From Modestobacter roseus (lineage in GTDB: Bacteria; Actinomycetota; Actinomycetes; Mycobacteriales; Geodermatophilaceae), in assembly GCF_007994135.1 (NCBI RefSeq), contig NZ_VLKF01000001.1, forward strand, positions 930,001 to 994,000: a stretch of DNA of 64,000 bases, read 5' to 3'. The notes beneath the pieces were generated by a model that had not been told where the DNA came from, did not search any database, and saw only the letters and a list, made by a program, of their open reading frames with translations. The stretch's first letter is position 1, and every line of letters begins with the position of its first letter. Position numbers and translations under genes: made by a program. Shown here one piece after another: positions 8,725-19,011 of this stretch.

Positions 8725-10209
8725 TCAGCCCTGCAGCTCCAGGGTCTTCGTCGTGTCGGCGCGGACCTCGGCCAGCAGCTCCGGCTCCTCGGACAGCTTC
8801 CGCCCGTAGGAGGGGATGGCCTCCTGCAGCACCGGGCGCCAGCCGTCGATGCGGTCGGGGAAGCAGCGCTCCAGCAGGGTGAGCATCGCCGAGGTGGCGG
8901 TGGAGGCGCCGGGGGAGGCGCCCAGCAGGCCGGCGATCGAGCCGTCCCCGCCGACGATGAGCTCGGTGCCGAACTGCAGCACCCCGCGGCCGGCCTCGTC
9001 CTGCTTGATGACCTGCACCCGCTGCCCGGCGGTGATCAGCTCCCAGTCGTCGGACTCCGCGGTGGGCACGAACTCCTCCAGCGCCCGGAACCGCGCCTTC
9101 TCCGACTGCAGCACCTGGCCGATGAGGTAGCGGGTCAGCGGGATGTTGGCCCAGCCGGCGCCGAGCATCGAGCCGAGGTTGCCGGCCCGCACCGAGCGCG
9201 GCAGGTCCCACATCGAGCCGGCCTTGAGGAACTTGGGGGAGAAGCCGGCGTAGGGGCCGAACAGCAGCGCCTGCTCGCCGTCGATGAGCCGCAGGTCCAG
9301 GTGCGGCACCGACATCGGCGGGGCGCCGACCTTGGCCTGGCCGTAGACCTTGGCCTGGTGCTGGGCGACCAGCTCGGGGTTGCGGGTGCGCAGGAACTGC
9401 CCGCTCACCGGGAACCCGCCGAAGCCGCGGATCTCCGGGATGCCGGCGCTCTGCAGCAGCGGCAGGGCGCCGCCACCGGCACCGACGAAGAGGAACCGGC
9501 TGCGCACGGTCCGCGTCCGGCCGGTCGTCAGGTCCTTGACCGTGGTGGCCCAGCGGCCGGCGGAGTCGCGACGCACCCGCTGCACCCGGTGCTGCAGGTG
9601 CAGCTGCACCCCGCGGTCGACCGCGGACTCGGTCAGCAGCCGGGTGAGCGCGCCGAAGTTCACGTCGGTGCCGGCCAGCGAGCGGGTCGCGGCGACGGTC
9701 TCGCGGGGGGAACGCTGCTGCATCATCAGCGGCACCCAGGAGTCCAGCTCGGCCGGGTCGTCGGAGAACTCGAGCCCGGCGAACAGGGGCTGCGGCGCCA
9801 GCGCCTCGTACCGGTTGCGCATGTACCGGTGGCCGTCGTCGCCGGTCACGAAGCTGATGTGCGGCACCGAGGTGATGAAGGTCTTCGGCGAGTCGGTCAG
9901 CCCGGCGCGGACCAGGTGCGACCAGAACTGGCGGGAGACCTGGAACTGCTCGTTGATGCCGACGGCCTTGGCCGGGTCGACGGTGCCGTCCGGGCGCGCC
10001 GGGGTGTAGTTCAGCTCGCACAGCGCCGAGTGGCCGGTGCCGGCGTTGTTCCACGGCCCGGAGCTCTCCCCGGCCACCTCGCTGCCGGCCTCGAAGACCT
10101 CGACGGTCCAGTCGGGGGCGACGATGCCCAGCAGTGCGGCGAGCGTGGCGCTCATGATGCCGCCGCCGACGAGGACGACGTCGGGGTTCGCGGAACCGTC
10201 CGTGCTCAA
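8725..10209 (-). CDS. mqo: Malate:quinone oxidoreductase
   Basis: Mqo is a peripheral membrane flavoprotein that oxidises malate to oxaloacetate and reduces quinone in the TCA cycle. The 494-residue protein has the N-terminal FAD dinucleotide motif ([18 protein letters not shown]), [23 protein letters not shown], the family's strongest signature, and further Mqo blocks through to [14 protein letters not shown]. Start: no in-frame ATG or GTG lies near the conserved N-terminus. A TTG at 10209 ([10 protein letters not shown]) sits five bases after gggaga on the coding strand, so a TTG start is the best fit. The reading frame stays open upstream for about 450 bases, which could mislead gene callers. 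Confidence 0.94.
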   Translation of the reverse strand: MSTDGSANPDVVLVGGGIMSATLAALLGIVAPDWTVEVFEAGSEVAGESSGPWNNAGTGHSALCELNYTPARPDGTVDPAKAVGINEQFQVSRQFWSHLVRAGLTDSPKTFITSVPHISFVTGDDGHRYMRNRYEALAPQPLFAGLEFSDDPAELDSWVPLMMQQRSPRETVAATRSLAGTDVNFGALTRLLTESAVDRGVQLHLQHRVQRVRRDSAGRWATTVKDLTTGRTRTVRSRFLFVGAGGGALPLLQSAGIPEIRGFGGFPVSGQFLRTRNPELVAQHQAKVYGQAKVGAPPMSVPHLDLRLIDGEQALLFGPYAGFSPKFLKAGSMWDLPRSVRAGNLGSMLGAGWANIPLTRYLIGQVLQSEKARFRALEEFVPTAESDDWELITAGQRVQVIKQDEAGRGVLQFGTELIVGGDGSIAGLLGASPGASTATSAMLTLLERCFPDRIDGWRPVLQEAIPSYGRKLSEEPELLAEVRADTTKTLELQG

Positions 10210-10445
10210 GGTCTTCTCCCGTGCTGGTCCGTGCCGTGCAGATGCAGATGGGGGCCGTGCAGACTCGTGCGTGGTGCTCCATCGTCGTCCGCCGGCCCGG
10301 GGTCGACGTCCCGCAGGGGGTGTCCACCTCGAACTGAGGGCGAGAGATGCGTCACACGGCGGGCCGGAACGTGGTCGGTGCGGGTCCGGCCGCCCCGTCA
10401 GCCTGACAGACGGGTCCGCGTCGCCGGAGGGCGCCGGGACGCCGC

Positions 10446-10451
10446 TATCGT
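10446..10451 (+). promoter_or_regulatory. Possible -10 element for lspA
   Basis: TATCGT lies about 45 bases ahead of the lspA GTG start in the mqo-lspA divergent gap (10210-10495). It would give a short 5' UTR containing the gggagg ribosome site at 10482-10487. Confidence 0.35.
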
Positions 10452-10495
10452 GGTCGAGGACGTGGCCGCCCGGCCGCGACCGGGAGGCGGCGACG

Positions 10496-11137
10496 GTGTC
10501 CGAGCAGACCGACCGGCCGACGGCCGAGCAGGGCGCGGAGTCGGCCTCGCAGCCCTCCGGTGCCACGCCGTCCTCGGGCGACGACGTGCCCCGGCGGTCC
10601 CGGGCCCGACTGCTGCTGGGTCTGGCCGCTGCGGTCTTCGCCCTCGACCTGGCCACCAAGCTGATCGTGGTCGCGACCCTGTCCGACCGGGAGCCGCTGC
10701 GGCTGCTCGGTGGGGCGCTCTACCTGACCGAGGCGCGCAACACGGGCGCGGCGTTCTCCTTCGCCGAGGGCGCCACGGTGGTCTTCACGCTGATCGCCGT
10801 CGCGGTGGTGGTCGTCATCGTGCGGTTCGCCCGGCGGATGTACTCGACCGCGTGGGCGGTCGCGCTCGCACTGGTGCTCGGCGGTGCGCTGGGCAACCTG
10901 GTCGACCGGGTCTTCCGCGACCCGGGCTTCCTCCGCGGCGGCGTCGTCGACTTCCTCTCGCTCTTCGACCCCTACGGCCAGGTGTGGCCGATCTTCAACG
11001 TGGCCGACTCGGCGATCGTCTGCGGCGGGGTGCTCGGCGCGCTGCTGGCCTTCCGCGGCGTGGAGTTCGACGGCCGCCGCGGCGGTGACGACAGCGGGGA
11101 CCGGCCCGCGGAACGCACCGACGGCACCCCCGGCTGA
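10496..11137 (+). CDS. lspA: Lipoprotein signal peptidase (signal peptidase II)
   Basis: LspA removes signal peptides from diacylglyceryl-prolipoproteins in the membrane. This 213-residue protein has a variable N-terminal tail of about 40 residues and then four transmembrane helices. The LspA blocks are present: [31 protein letters not shown] and FNVADSAI; the last two carry the catalytic aspartates. The C-terminus is charged. The GTG at 10496 has gggagg eight bases upstream; longer in-frame versions start inside mqo. Lgt, the preceding enzyme in lipoprotein maturation, is at 45579. Confidence 0.95.
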   Translation: MSEQTDRPTAEQGAESASQPSGATPSSGDDVPRRSRARLLLGLAAAVFALDLATKLIVVATLSDREPLRLLGGALYLTEARNTGAAFSFAEGATVVFTLIAVAVVVVIVRFARRMYSTAWAVALALVLGGALGNLVDRVFRDPGFLRGGVVDFLSLFDPYGQVWPIFNVADSAIVCGGVLGALLAFRGVEFDGRRGGDDSGDRPAERTDGTPG

Positions 11138-11170
11138 GCGTGCTGCCGCCGGACCGTCGGCGGCACCGGT

Positions 11171-11176
11171 CACAAT
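11171..11176 (+). promoter_or_regulatory. -10 element for leaderless rluD
   Basis: CACAAT with seven bases to the GTG at 11184; no ribosome-binding site is visible there. The A at position 2 and T at position 6 match the actinobacterial -10 pattern. Confidence 0.4.
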
Positions 11177-11183
11177 GGACCGC

Positions 11184-12137
11184 GTGACCAGCAGCCCCTC
11201 CCCGGCGCCCCGGGGCGAGATCCGCGCGCTGCCGGTGCCCGACGGGCTCGAGGGTCAGCGGGTCGACCAGGCGATGTCCCGGCTGTTCGGGGTGTCCCGC
11301 GCGGTCGCCGCCGACCTCGCCGACGGCGGCTCCGTGCTGGTCGACGGGCGGGCCCGCGGCAAGGGCGACCGGCTCGTCGCGGGCAGCTGGCTGGAGGTGG
11401 AGCTGCCGCCGCCGCCGGGTGAGCCGGTGGCTCCCCGGCCGGTCGAGGGGCTCGCCGTCGTGCACGACGACGACGACGTGGTGGTGGTCGACAAGCCGGT
11501 CGGCGTCGCCGCGCACGGCAGCCCCGGCTGGGACGGGCCCACCGTGACCGGTGGCCTGGCGGCCGCCGGCTACCGGATCAGCACCAGCGGCGCCGCCGAG
11601 CGGCAGGGCATCGTGCACCGGCTGGACGCCGCGACCACCGGGCTGATGGTGGTGGCCAAGAGCGAGCGGGCCTACACGCTGCTCAAGGCCGCGTTCAAGG
11701 AGCGCACGGTCGACAAGGGCTACACCGCCCTGGTGCAGGGCCACCCCGACCCGTCCAAGGGCACCATCGACGCCCCGATCGACCGGCACCCCAAGCACGA
11801 CTGGCGCTTCGCCGTCGTCAGCGGGGGCCGCCCGTCGGTCACCCACTACGAGGTGGTGGAGGCATTCCCCGCCGCGAGCCTCGTCGACATCCACCTGGAG
11901 ACCGGTCGCACCCACCAGATCCGGGTGCACTTCTCCGCGCTCCGCCACCCCTGCGTCGGGGACATGACCTACGGCGCCGACCCGACCCTCGCCGCCCGGC
12001 TGGGGATCTCCCGGCAGTGGCTGCACGCGCGGCGGCTCGGCTTCGCCCACCCGGCCGACGGCCACTGGGTCGAGTTCACCAGCGACTACCCGGCCGACCT
12101 CGCCGGCGCCCTGGCGGTGCTGCGTGCGGAGAACTGA
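11184..12137 (+). CDS. rluD: RluD/RluC-type 23S rRNA pseudouridine synthase
   Basis: This enzyme isomerises uridine to pseudouridine in large-subunit rRNA. The 317-residue protein has an N-terminal S4 RNA-binding domain ([16 protein letters not shown] to about residue 80). The RluA-family catalytic domain follows, with [19 protein letters not shown] (catalytic Asp in HRLD), [12 protein letters not shown] and a terminal [10 protein letters not shown] block. I prefer GTG 11184 to ATG 11175 because the -10 element would place the transcript start at that GTG. Located directly after lspA as in mycobacteria. Confidence 0.92.
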   Translation: MTSSPSPAPRGEIRALPVPDGLEGQRVDQAMSRLFGVSRAVAADLADGGSVLVDGRARGKGDRLVAGSWLEVELPPPPGEPVAPRPVEGLAVVHDDDDVVVVDKPVGVAAHGSPGWDGPTVTGGLAAAGYRISTSGAAERQGIVHRLDAATTGLMVVAKSERAYTLLKAAFKERTVDKGYTALVQGHPDPSKGTIDAPIDRHPKHDWRFAVVSGGRPSVTHYEVVEAFPAASLVDIHLETGRTHQIRVHFSALRHPCVGDMTYGADPTLAARLGISRQWLHARRLGFAHPADGHWVEFTSDYPADLAGALAVLRAEN

Positions 12138-12140
12138 GCG

Positions 12141-12995
12141 GTGCCGCGTGCCGAGGACCGAGCTGCCCCGCTCGTGACCACGGTGCCCGACCTCCCCGAC
12201 GCCTTCGCCGACCTGGGGCCGGCGCAGCTGGCGGCGGCGATGATCGCCGTCTACCTGGTGGTGGGGGAGCCCTTCGTGGGCTGGGTCCTGCACCGGAGGT
12301 TCGAGAGCCGGCTGCGCACCGACCCGGCCGCCCGCCGGTCCTTCTACCGGCGGCTGCTGGTGCTGGAGTGGGGGCTGGCGGCGGTCGCCGTGGTGGTGTG
12401 GCTGGCCGCGCCGGACGTCGGTGCCGCCGGGGTGGGGCTGGTGTGGCCGCAGCGCTGGCCGGGCCCGGTCTCCTGGATCGCGGTGCTGGCGCTGGCGGTG
12501 CTGGTCGTGGTCTCGGTGCGGGCGCTGCGCTCGGGTGCGCTGGTCGGGCCACCGCCGGAGGTGGTGCGGCCGCACGTCCCCGGCAGCCCCCGGCACGCCG
12601 AGCCGACCGGCCAGCCGGCCGGGCAGTCGACGGTGGCCCTGCTGCCGCGCAGCCGGTCCGAGCGGCGCCTCTTCGCGCTCGTCGGTGTCACCGCCGGGGT
12701 GTGCGAGGAGTGGCTGTACCGGGGGTTCTTCCTCGCCGTCGTGGCCGCGGCGCTGCCCGGGCTGCCGTTCGGCCTGCTCGTGCTGGTCGCCGCGGTCGCC
12801 TTCGGCCTGGCGCACGCCTACCAGGGGGTCTCGGGGGTGGTCACCACCGGCGTGCTCGGCGGCGTGCTGGCCGCGGTCTACCTGGAGACCGGATCGCTGC
12901 TGCTGCCGGTCCTGCTGCACGCCCTGATCGACCTGCGGTTCCTGCTCGTGCCGGCGTCGGCGCTGCCGCCCGGCCCGGCGGTGGCGGCCCGGTGA
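12141..12995 (+). CDS. CPBP family intramembrane metalloprotease
   Basis: The protein (284 residues) has about seven hydrophobic segments and the three CPBP/Abi motifs: EEWLYRGFF (E189-E190, EExxxR), FGLAHAYQG (FxxxH) and HALID near residue 260 (HxxxD). These residues form the glutamate/histidine site of Rce1-like membrane proteases. The substrate is unknown. It starts three bases after the rluD stop and its end overlaps the next gene, so it belongs to the lspA-rluD transcription group. The loop at about 145-175 is Pro-rich and variable. Confidence 0.85.
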   Translation: MPRAEDRAAPLVTTVPDLPDAFADLGPAQLAAAMIAVYLVVGEPFVGWVLHRRFESRLRTDPAARRSFYRRLLVLEWGLAAVAVVVWLAAPDVGAAGVGLVWPQRWPGPVSWIAVLALAVLVVVSVRALRSGALVGPPPEVVRPHVPGSPRHAEPTGQPAGQSTVALLPRSRSERRLFALVGVTAGVCEEWLYRGFFLAVVAAALPGLPFGLLVLVAAVAFGLAHAYQGVSGVVTTGVLGGVLAAVYLETGSLLLPVLLHALIDLRFLLVPASALPPGPAVAAR

Positions 12996-13456
12996 GCCGG
13001 CCCACCGCCTCGGTGGCCACCCCGGCCGACCTCCCGGAGATCGGCGAGCTCCGGCACCGGGTGTTCGTGCTCGAGCAGGGGGTGCCGGCCGAGCTCGAGC
13101 GCGACGCCGCCGACGCCACCGCGGTCCACGCGCTCAGCCGCGACGGCTCGGGCCGGGTGGTGGCCACCGGCCGCCTGCTGCTCGACGCCGCCGGACCCGG
13201 CCGCGCGGTGATCGGGCGGATGGCCGCCGACGCCGGCGTGCGCGGTAGGGGGCACGGGGCAGCGGTGCTGGCTGCGCTGCACCGGGCGGCCGCCGAGCGG
13301 GGCCAGGCGGAGGTCGAGCTGCACGCTCAGGTCGCCGCGCGCCGGTTCTACGCGCGGGCGGGTTACGTCCCCGTCGGCGCGGAGTACCTGGAGGCCGGCA
13401 TCGTGCACGTGACCATGCGCCGGGCGCTCGTCCCGGAGGACCCGGGGCCGGTGTGA
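12992..13456 (+). CDS. GNAT family N-acetyltransferase (ElaA-like)
   Basis: The 154-residue protein begins with ASVATPADLPEIGELRHRVFVLEQGVP. The RxxVFVxEQ block is characteristic of ElaA-type GNATs. The acetyl-CoA motif A is GRMAADAGVRGRGHGAAVL (R-G-R-G-H-G), and FYARAGYVPVG is the C-terminal GNAT block. The acceptor is unknown. The GTG overlaps the CPBP stop as GTGA. Confidence 0.85.
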   Translation: MSRPTASVATPADLPEIGELRHRVFVLEQGVPAELERDAADATAVHALSRDGSGRVVATGRLLLDAAGPGRAVIGRMAADAGVRGRGHGAAVLAALHRAAAERGQAEVELHAQVAARRFYARAGYVPVGAEYLEAGIVHVTMRRALVPEDPGPV

Positions 13457-13669
13457 CGGAGTGGTCCGGATCGCGGAGACACGAACCTGTCGGTGGTGTC
13501 CGGTAGACCTCGGCAGGTGGGAGGATCGAGCGCACCGGACGCCGTCCTCCCCGAGCACCACCGCACCACGCAGAACGGCCTTCCCCGCCGGTCACCCAGA
13601 ACGACCCGCCGTCGCCGTCCAGCCCCGCTGGCCGGCGCACAGCGCGACCCGTGAGGAGCACTCCACAGC

Positions 13670-16600
13670 ATGAGCAGCACCCCGTCGTCCGGGAACTTCG
13701 TGCACCTGCACGTGCACACCGAGTACTCGATGCTCGACGGGGCCGCGAAGCTCGGTGAGGTGACCACGGCCGCCGCCGAGGAGGGCATGCCGGCGCTGGC
13801 GATGACCGATCACGGCAACGTGTTCGGCGCCTACGACTTCTACAAGCAGGCGAAGTCCGCCGGGGTGAAGCCGATCATCGGCATGGAGGGCTACTACACG
13901 CCCGGCTCCCGGTTCGACCGTGCTCCCTTCGACTTCGGCGACAAGCTGATCGACGAGGAGGGCGACGGCGGGTCCAACCGCGGCAAGGCCGCGTACACGC
14001 ACATGACGCTGCTCGCCCGCACGACCGAGGGCATGCACAACCTGTTCCGGATCTCCTCGCTGGCCAGCCTGGAGGGTCAGTACCGCAAGCCGCGCTTCGA
14101 CCGCGACCTGCTGGAGAAGTACGGCACGGGCCTGATCGCCACCACCGGCTGCCCCTCCGGTGAGGTCAACATGTGGCTGCGCGCCGGCAAGGTCGACCGC
14201 GCCCGGCAGGCCGCGGCCGACTTCCAGGACATCTTCGGGCGGGAGAACTTCTACGCCGAGGTGATGGACCACGGGCTGTCCATCGAGAAGAAGACCAAGC
14301 CCGCGCTGCTGGAGATCGCCAAGGACCTCGGCATCCCGCTGCTGGGCACCAACGACCTGCACTACACCCGCCGCGAGGACTCCCAGGCGCACGACGCCCT
14401 GCTGTGCATCCAGACCGGGTCGCGGCTCAACGAGCCCAACCGCTTCAAGTTCAACGGCGACGGCTACTACCTGAAGTCCGCAGCCGAGATGCGCGCGCTC
14501 TTCAAGGACATGCCCGAGGCGTGTGACAACACGCTGCTGGTCGCCGAGCAGTGCGAGGTCAGCTTCACCGAGGGTGCCGACCTCATGCCCCGCTTCCCGC
14601 TGCCGGAGGGGGAGGACGAGACCTCCTGGTTCGTCAAGGAGGTCGAGGCCGGGCTGCACAAGCGCTACCCCGGTGGCATCCCCGACCACGTGCGCAAGCA
14701 GGCCGACTACGAGGTCGGGATCATCACCCAGATGGGCTTCCCGGGGTACTTCCTCGTGGTCGCCGACTTCATCAACTGGGCCAAGGACAACGGCATCCGG
14801 GTCGGCCCCGGCCGTGGCTCGGCCGCCGGCTCCATGGCCGCCTACGCGATGGGCATCACCGACCTCGACCCGCTGCAGCACGGGCTGATCTTCGAGCGGT
14901 TCCTCAACCCCGAGCGCGTCTCGATGCCCGACGTCGACATCGACTTCGACGACCGCCGCCGCGGCGAGGTCATCCAGTACGTCTCGCAGAAGTACGGCGA
15001 GGAGCGGGTCAGCCAGATCGTCACCTACGGCACCATCAAGGCCAAGGCCGCGATCAAGGACGCCGCCCGCGTGCTCGACCGGCCCTACTCGGTGGGCGAC
15101 GAGCTGACCAAGCTGATGCCGCCGGGCGTCATGGGCAAGGACATCCCGCTGTCGGGGATCTTCGACCCCAAGCACGACCGGTACAAGGAGGCCGGGGAGT
15201 TCCGGGCCCGCTACGAGTCCGACCCGGGCGCGGCCGAGGTCGTCGACCAGGCACGCAAGCTCGAGGGCCTGAAGCGGCAGTGGGGCGTGCACGCGGCCGG
15301 GGTGATCATCGGCCGCTACCCGCTGATCGACAGCATCCCGATCATGCGCCGGGAGGCCGACGGCGCGATCATCACGCAGTTCGACTACCCGACCTGCGAG
15401 ACGCTCGGCCTGCTCAAGATGGACTTCCTGGGCCTGCGCAACCTCACCGTCATCGACGACGCGCTGCGCAACATCGTGATCAACGGCAAGGAACCGGTCG
15501 ACCTCGACGAGATCAGCAAGGACCTCACCGACCCGGCGACCTACGCCCTGCTGTCCCGCGGCGACACCCTCGGCGTCTTCCAGTTCGACGGCGGCCCGAT
15601 GCGCTCGCTGCTGCGGCTCATGCGCCCGGACAACTTCGAGGACATCTCCGCCGTCGGTGCGCTCTACCGGCCCGGCCCGATGGGTGCGAACTCGCACACC
15701 AACTACGCGCTGCGCAAGAACGGCCAGCAGGAGATCACCCCGATCCACCCGGAGCTGGCCGAGCCGCTCGCGGAGATCCTGGGGCAGACCTACGGCCTGA
15801 TCGTGTACCAGGAGCAGGTCATGGCGATCGCGCAGAAGGTCGCCGGGTACTCCCTCGGCAAGGCCGACCTGCTGCGCCGCGCGATGGGCAAGAAGAAGAA
15901 GTCCGTGCTGGACGCCGAGTACGTCGGCTTCGAGGCCGGGATGAAGGCCAACGGCTTCTCCGCCGCCGCGGTCAAGACGCTCTGGGACATCCTGGTCCCG
16001 TTCGCCGACTACGCCTTCAACAAGGCGCACTCGGCCGCCTACGGGCTGGTCTCCTACTGGACCGCCTACCTCAAGGCCAACTACCCGGCCGAGTACATGG
16101 CCGGCCTGCTGACCAGCGTCGGCGACGACAAGGACCGCCGCCCGGTCTACCTGGCCGAGTGCCGCCGGATGGGCATCAAGGTGCTCCCGCCGGACGTCAA
16201 CGAGTCCTCGTGGGACTTCACCGCCGTCGGCAACGACATCCGGTTCGGGCTGGCCTCGGTGCGCAACGTGGGCACCAACGTGGTCGAGTCGATCGTCCGA
16301 GCGCGCGAGGAGAAGGGCGCGTTCAAGGACTTCGCCGACTTCATGCGCAAGATCGACACCGTCGCCTGCAACAAGAAGGTGATCGAGTCCCTGGCCAAGG
16401 CCGGCGGGTTCGACTCCCTGGGCCACTCCCGCCAGGGCATCGCCGCGATCCACGCCCAGGCCGTCGACTCCGCGATGAGCCTCAAGCGCAAGGAGGCCGA
16501 GGGGCAGTTCGACCTGTTCGGCAGCTTCGGCGAGGGGGACGGCGACGTCGCCGACCCGCTGAGCGCCGCGCTGGACATCCCGATCCCCACCGCCGACTGG

Positions 16601-17236
16601 TCGAAGGCCGAGCGGCTGGTGTTCGAGCGGGACATGCTCGGCCTCTACGTCTCCGACCACCCGCTGCACGGGGTGGAGCACGTGCTCACCTCGCACGCCG
16701 ACACCCCCATCGCCGAGATCGTCGGCGGCGGGGTGGAGGACGGCGCGAACGTCACCATCGCCGGCATCCTCACCGCGGTCGGGCCCCGGACGAACAAGCA
16801 GGGCGCGCCGTGGGCCATCGCGACGCTGGAGGACCTCGAGTCCGGCATCGAGGTGCTGTTCTTCCCGAAGACCTGGCAGCAGGTGTCGGACAAGGTGGTC
16901 CGCGACCAGATCGTGGTGGTGAAGGGGCGGATCAGCCGCCGCGACGACACCCCGTCGCTGTTCGGCTCCGAGGTCAGCATCCCCGAGCTCACCGAGGGTC
17001 CGCGCGGTCCGGTGCTGGTCTCCATGCCGGCCGCCCGGTGCACCCCGCCGGTGGTCGAGCGGCTGCGCGAGGTGCTGGGCAGCCACCCCGGCACCACCGA
17101 GGTGCAGCTGAAGCTGCTCAACGGTGGCCGGGAGACGGTGCTGCGCCTGGACCAGGGGCTGCGGGTGCGTCCCAGCACCGCGCTGATGGGCGACATCAAG
17201 GCGTTGCTGGGCCCGACCAGCGTCGCGATCCTCTGA
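13670..17236 (+). CDS. dnaE: DNA polymerase III alpha subunit (DnaE1 type)
   Basis: The replicative polymerase catalytic subunit, 1188 residues. Domains in order: PHP (FVHLHVHTEYSMLDG at 10-24, MTDHGN), palm/thumb/fingers with PGRGSAAGSM near 382 and PDVDIDFDD at 420-428 (catalytic D423 and D425), the third catalytic Asp in MDFLGLRN (D585), then tandem HhH and the OB fold (VTIAGILTAVG at about 1025). Length and PHP motifs fit actinobacterial DnaE1, not the shorter SOS-inducible DnaE2. The ATG has gtgaggagc 11 bases upstream. The 213-base gap before it holds no recognisable gene. Confidence 0.97.
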   Translation: MSSTPSSGNFVHLHVHTEYSMLDGAAKLGEVTTAAAEEGMPALAMTDHGNVFGAYDFYKQAKSAGVKPIIGMEGYYTPGSRFDRAPFDFGDKLIDEEGDGGSNRGKAAYTHMTLLARTTEGMHNLFRISSLASLEGQYRKPRFDRDLLEKYGTGLIATTGCPSGEVNMWLRAGKVDRARQAAADFQDIFGRENFYAEVMDHGLSIEKKTKPALLEIAKDLGIPLLGTNDLHYTRREDSQAHDALLCIQTGSRLNEPNRFKFNGDGYYLKSAAEMRALFKDMPEACDNTLLVAEQCEVSFTEGADLMPRFPLPEGEDETSWFVKEVEAGLHKRYPGGIPDHVRKQADYEVGIITQMGFPGYFLVVADFINWAKDNGIRVGPGRGSAAGSMAAYAMGITDLDPLQHGLIFERFLNPERVSMPDVDIDFDDRRRGEVIQYVSQKYGEERVSQIVTYGTIKAKAAIKDAARVLDRPYSVGDELTKLMPPGVMGKDIPLSGIFDPKHDRYKEAGEFRARYESDPGAAEVVDQARKLEGLKRQWGVHAAGVIIGRYPLIDSIPIMRREADGAIITQFDYPTCETLGLLKMDFLGLRNLTVIDDALRNIVINGKEPVDLDEISKDLTDPATYALLSRGDTLGVFQFDGGPMRSLLRLMRPDNFEDISAVGALYRPGPMGANSHTNYALRKNGQQEITPIHPELAEPLAEILGQTYGLIVYQEQVMAIAQKVAGYSLGKADLLRRAMGKKKKSVLDAEYVGFEAGMKANGFSAAAVKTLWDILVPFADYAFNKAHSAAYGLVSYWTAYLKANYPAEYMAGLLTSVGDDKDRRPVYLAECRRMGIKVLPPDVNESSWDFTAVGNDIRFGLASVRNVGTNVVESIVRAREEKGAFKDFADFMRKIDTVACNKKVIESLAKAGGFDSLGHSRQGIAAIHAQAVDSAMSLKRKEAEGQFDLFGSFGEGDGDVADPLSAALDIPIPTADWSKAERLVFERDMLGLYVSDHPLHGVEHVLTSHADTPIAEIVGGGVEDGANVTIAGILTAVGPRTNKQGAPWAIATLEDLESGIEVLFFPKTWQQVSDKVVRDQIVVVKGRISRRDDTPSLFGSEVSIPELTEGPRGPVLVSMPAARCTPPVVERLREVLGSHPGTTEVQLKLLNGGRETVLRLDQGLRVRPSTALMGDIKALLGPTSVAIL

Positions 17237-17321
17237 GGAGGGACCCCGGTGCCCCCCGGCACTCGCCAGTCCGTGGCGGGACCCTGCGCGAGCGTCGAGG
17301 ACCTCGGGTGAGGATGGTGGG

Positions 17322-17981
17322 GTGAGCGCTTCCACCCCGCCGTCGTCGTGGGCACCACCGGCCGGATCGGGCGCCTGGCTCCCGGCCCGCCGGTCCGGGG
17401 TGCCCGGCCTCCGGGACAGCCGAGCCGACCTGCCCGCCGCGCTCATCGCGGCCGGCGTGCTGACGCTCGCTGGGCTGCTCGTCGGCGGCGCGTGGCTGTG
17501 GCTCGCCCCGCGGGCGGACTTCCGGGTCACCGAGACCGACGTGGTGCCGGTCGGCGCGGCGCCGTCCAACGAGCTGTTCGTGGCCGACGACGGCGTCCTC
17601 GTGCTGCTGCTCGCCGGCCTCGGGCTGGTCGCCGGGGTCGCCGGCTGGCTGTGGCGGCGCCGGCGTGGCGCGATGCTCCTCGCCGGCTTGTCCACCGGCG
17701 CCCTGGCCGCCGGCGTCGTCGCCTGGCAGCTGGGGGAGTGGCTGGCCCCCGGGCCGACCGAGGAGGAGCTGGGCCGGGTGGGCGCGACGGTGACCACCGG
17801 CCTGGACCTGGGCGCAACGGCGGCGCTGGCCGTCGGGCCGTTCGTCGCCGTGCTCGCCTACCTGGTCGCCACCGCGCTCACCGCGCGCGACGACCTGGGC
17901 CGCGACGAACCGGTGGCGCAGCTCCCGCCGGAGGGCCGGCTGCCGCTGCCCCCGGTCCCGCCGCCGCGCCCGCGGAGCTGA
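17322..17981 (+). CDS. DUF2567-like membrane protein
   Basis: This 219-residue protein has four predicted transmembrane helices (about 38-62, 88-110, 115-137, 160-185). The charged segment PRADFRVTETDVV follows helix 1 and PTEEELGRVGATVTTGLD precedes helix 4. Size, topology and position after dnaE resemble actinobacterial DUF2567 proteins. Function unknown. The GTG start lies six bases after GAGGAT, a weak leaderless -10. Confidence 0.6.
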   Translation: MSASTPPSSWAPPAGSGAWLPARRSGVPGLRDSRADLPAALIAAGVLTLAGLLVGGAWLWLAPRADFRVTETDVVPVGAAPSNELFVADDGVLVLLLAGLGLVAGVAGWLWRRRRGAMLLAGLSTGALAAGVVAWQLGEWLAPGPTEEELGRVGATVTTGLDLGATAALAVGPFVAVLAYLVATALTARDDLGRDEPVAQLPPEGRLPLPPVPPPRPRS

Positions 17982-18008
17982 CCGGCCGGACCGGCCCCGG
18001 GGGCTCGG

Positions 18009-18932
18009 TCAGTTGGGGGTCAGCGGACCGGCGAACTGGGCCAGCGGCACGGGCACCGCGCCCAGCGTGCGCAGCAGGGTCAGCTCGCGGCGGAGCAACC
18101 GGGACTCCAGGGTCAGCCGGCGCCGGGTCGCTGACTCCGCGAGCAGCGCCTGCCGGTCCTCGGTGGTCAGCAGCGCTGCGGAGGCGACCAGCCAGGACAG
18201 CCCGCGCGCGTCGTCGCTGACCTCGCGCAGCGCCGACGCGGTCGGGTCGGCCTCCGCGCCGTCCTCCCCGTCCTCCCCGTCGCCGGTCAGCGCGGCGAGC
18301 ACGTCCTCCGGCAGCGCGCCGACGCCGCCGCTCTGCCGCACCGCGACGTCGGCGACGTAGCGGGCGAACAGCTCCCGGACGTTGCCGGCCAGCAGCTCCA
18401 GCGAGCCACGCACCACGTCGGTGACGACGTCGTCACCGGGGCCGTCCGCGGCGTCCTTGCCCGGCCCAGGGCCGGTCAGGGCCGGCGGGTGTCCCTCGCC
18501 GGCGGCCTCGGAGTCGCCGGCCGCCTCCTCGGCGGCCTCCTCCTCGACCAGCCACTCGACCTCGGCGCGCAGGTAGGGCGGCTCGCCGCTGTCCGGGTCG
18601 GGGAGCAGCACGTCGAGCAGCCGGAAGCGCTCGCCGCCCACGGCGACCACCCGGTAGCCGCCGTCGGGCCGGGGGGAGATGAGCCGGAGCACCGCCGTGC
18701 AGCCGACGTCGAACAGCGCCTCGGCCGGCGCCACCTGCTCGACCTCCCAGCCCTGCCGGATGGCGACCACCCCGAACCGGCGCTCGGGCCCCTCGGGCAG
18801 CGCCCCCAGCTCCGCGATCAGCCGGCGGTACCGCGGCTCGAAGATCTGCAGTGGCAGCACCACACCGGGGAACAACGGGGTCCCCAACGGGAACAGCGGG
18901 ATCACCGCACGGCCCGGCACGCTCTCGCCCAC
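18009..18932 (-). CDS. Stand-alone Lon N-terminal (LON substrate-binding) domain protein
   Basis: Only the substrate-recognition domain of Lon is present: IPLFPLGTPLFPGVVLPLQIFEPRYR and later FGVVAIRQGWEV, VGCTAVLRLISPRPDGGYRVVAVGGERFRLL. There is no AAA+ or protease domain in 307 residues. An acidic insert (about 130-175, EEEAAEEAAGD) interrupts the fold before the helical part. Such single-domain proteins are common in actinobacteria; their role is not established. Convergent with the DUF2567-like gene and divergent from hisD. The minus-strand -10 TAGGCT is seven bases upstream. Confidence 0.85.
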   Translation of the reverse strand: MGESVPGRAVIPLFPLGTPLFPGVVLPLQIFEPRYRRLIAELGALPEGPERRFGVVAIRQGWEVEQVAPAEALFDVGCTAVLRLISPRPDGGYRVVAVGGERFRLLDVLLPDPDSGEPPYLRAEVEWLVEEEAAEEAAGDSEAAGEGHPPALTGPGPGKDAADGPGDDVVTDVVRGSLELLAGNVRELFARYVADVAVRQSGGVGALPEDVLAALTGDGEDGEDGAEADPTASALREVSDDARGLSWLVASAALLTTEDRQALLAESATRRRLTLESRLLRRELTLLRTLGAVPVPLAQFAGPLTPN

Positions 18933-18939
18933 GCCGGGG

Positions 18940-18945
18940 AGCCTA
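18940..18945 (-). promoter_or_regulatory. -10 element for leaderless LON-domain gene
   Basis: TAGGCT on the minus strand, with seven bases to the GTG at 18932. No ribosome-binding site is present. Confidence 0.55.
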
Positions 18946-19011
18946 GGGGCAGGCGCGCCCGGTCACCCGTCGTCCTCCCCGGCACGCGCCGGAGCCCCGC
19001 GCCCCGCCGAC

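Noticed and set aside
13592-17797. 1400-codon open frame antisense to dnaE
   Set aside because: Shadow of the dnaE coding frame; no domains, no start signal, composition typical of antisense GC bias.
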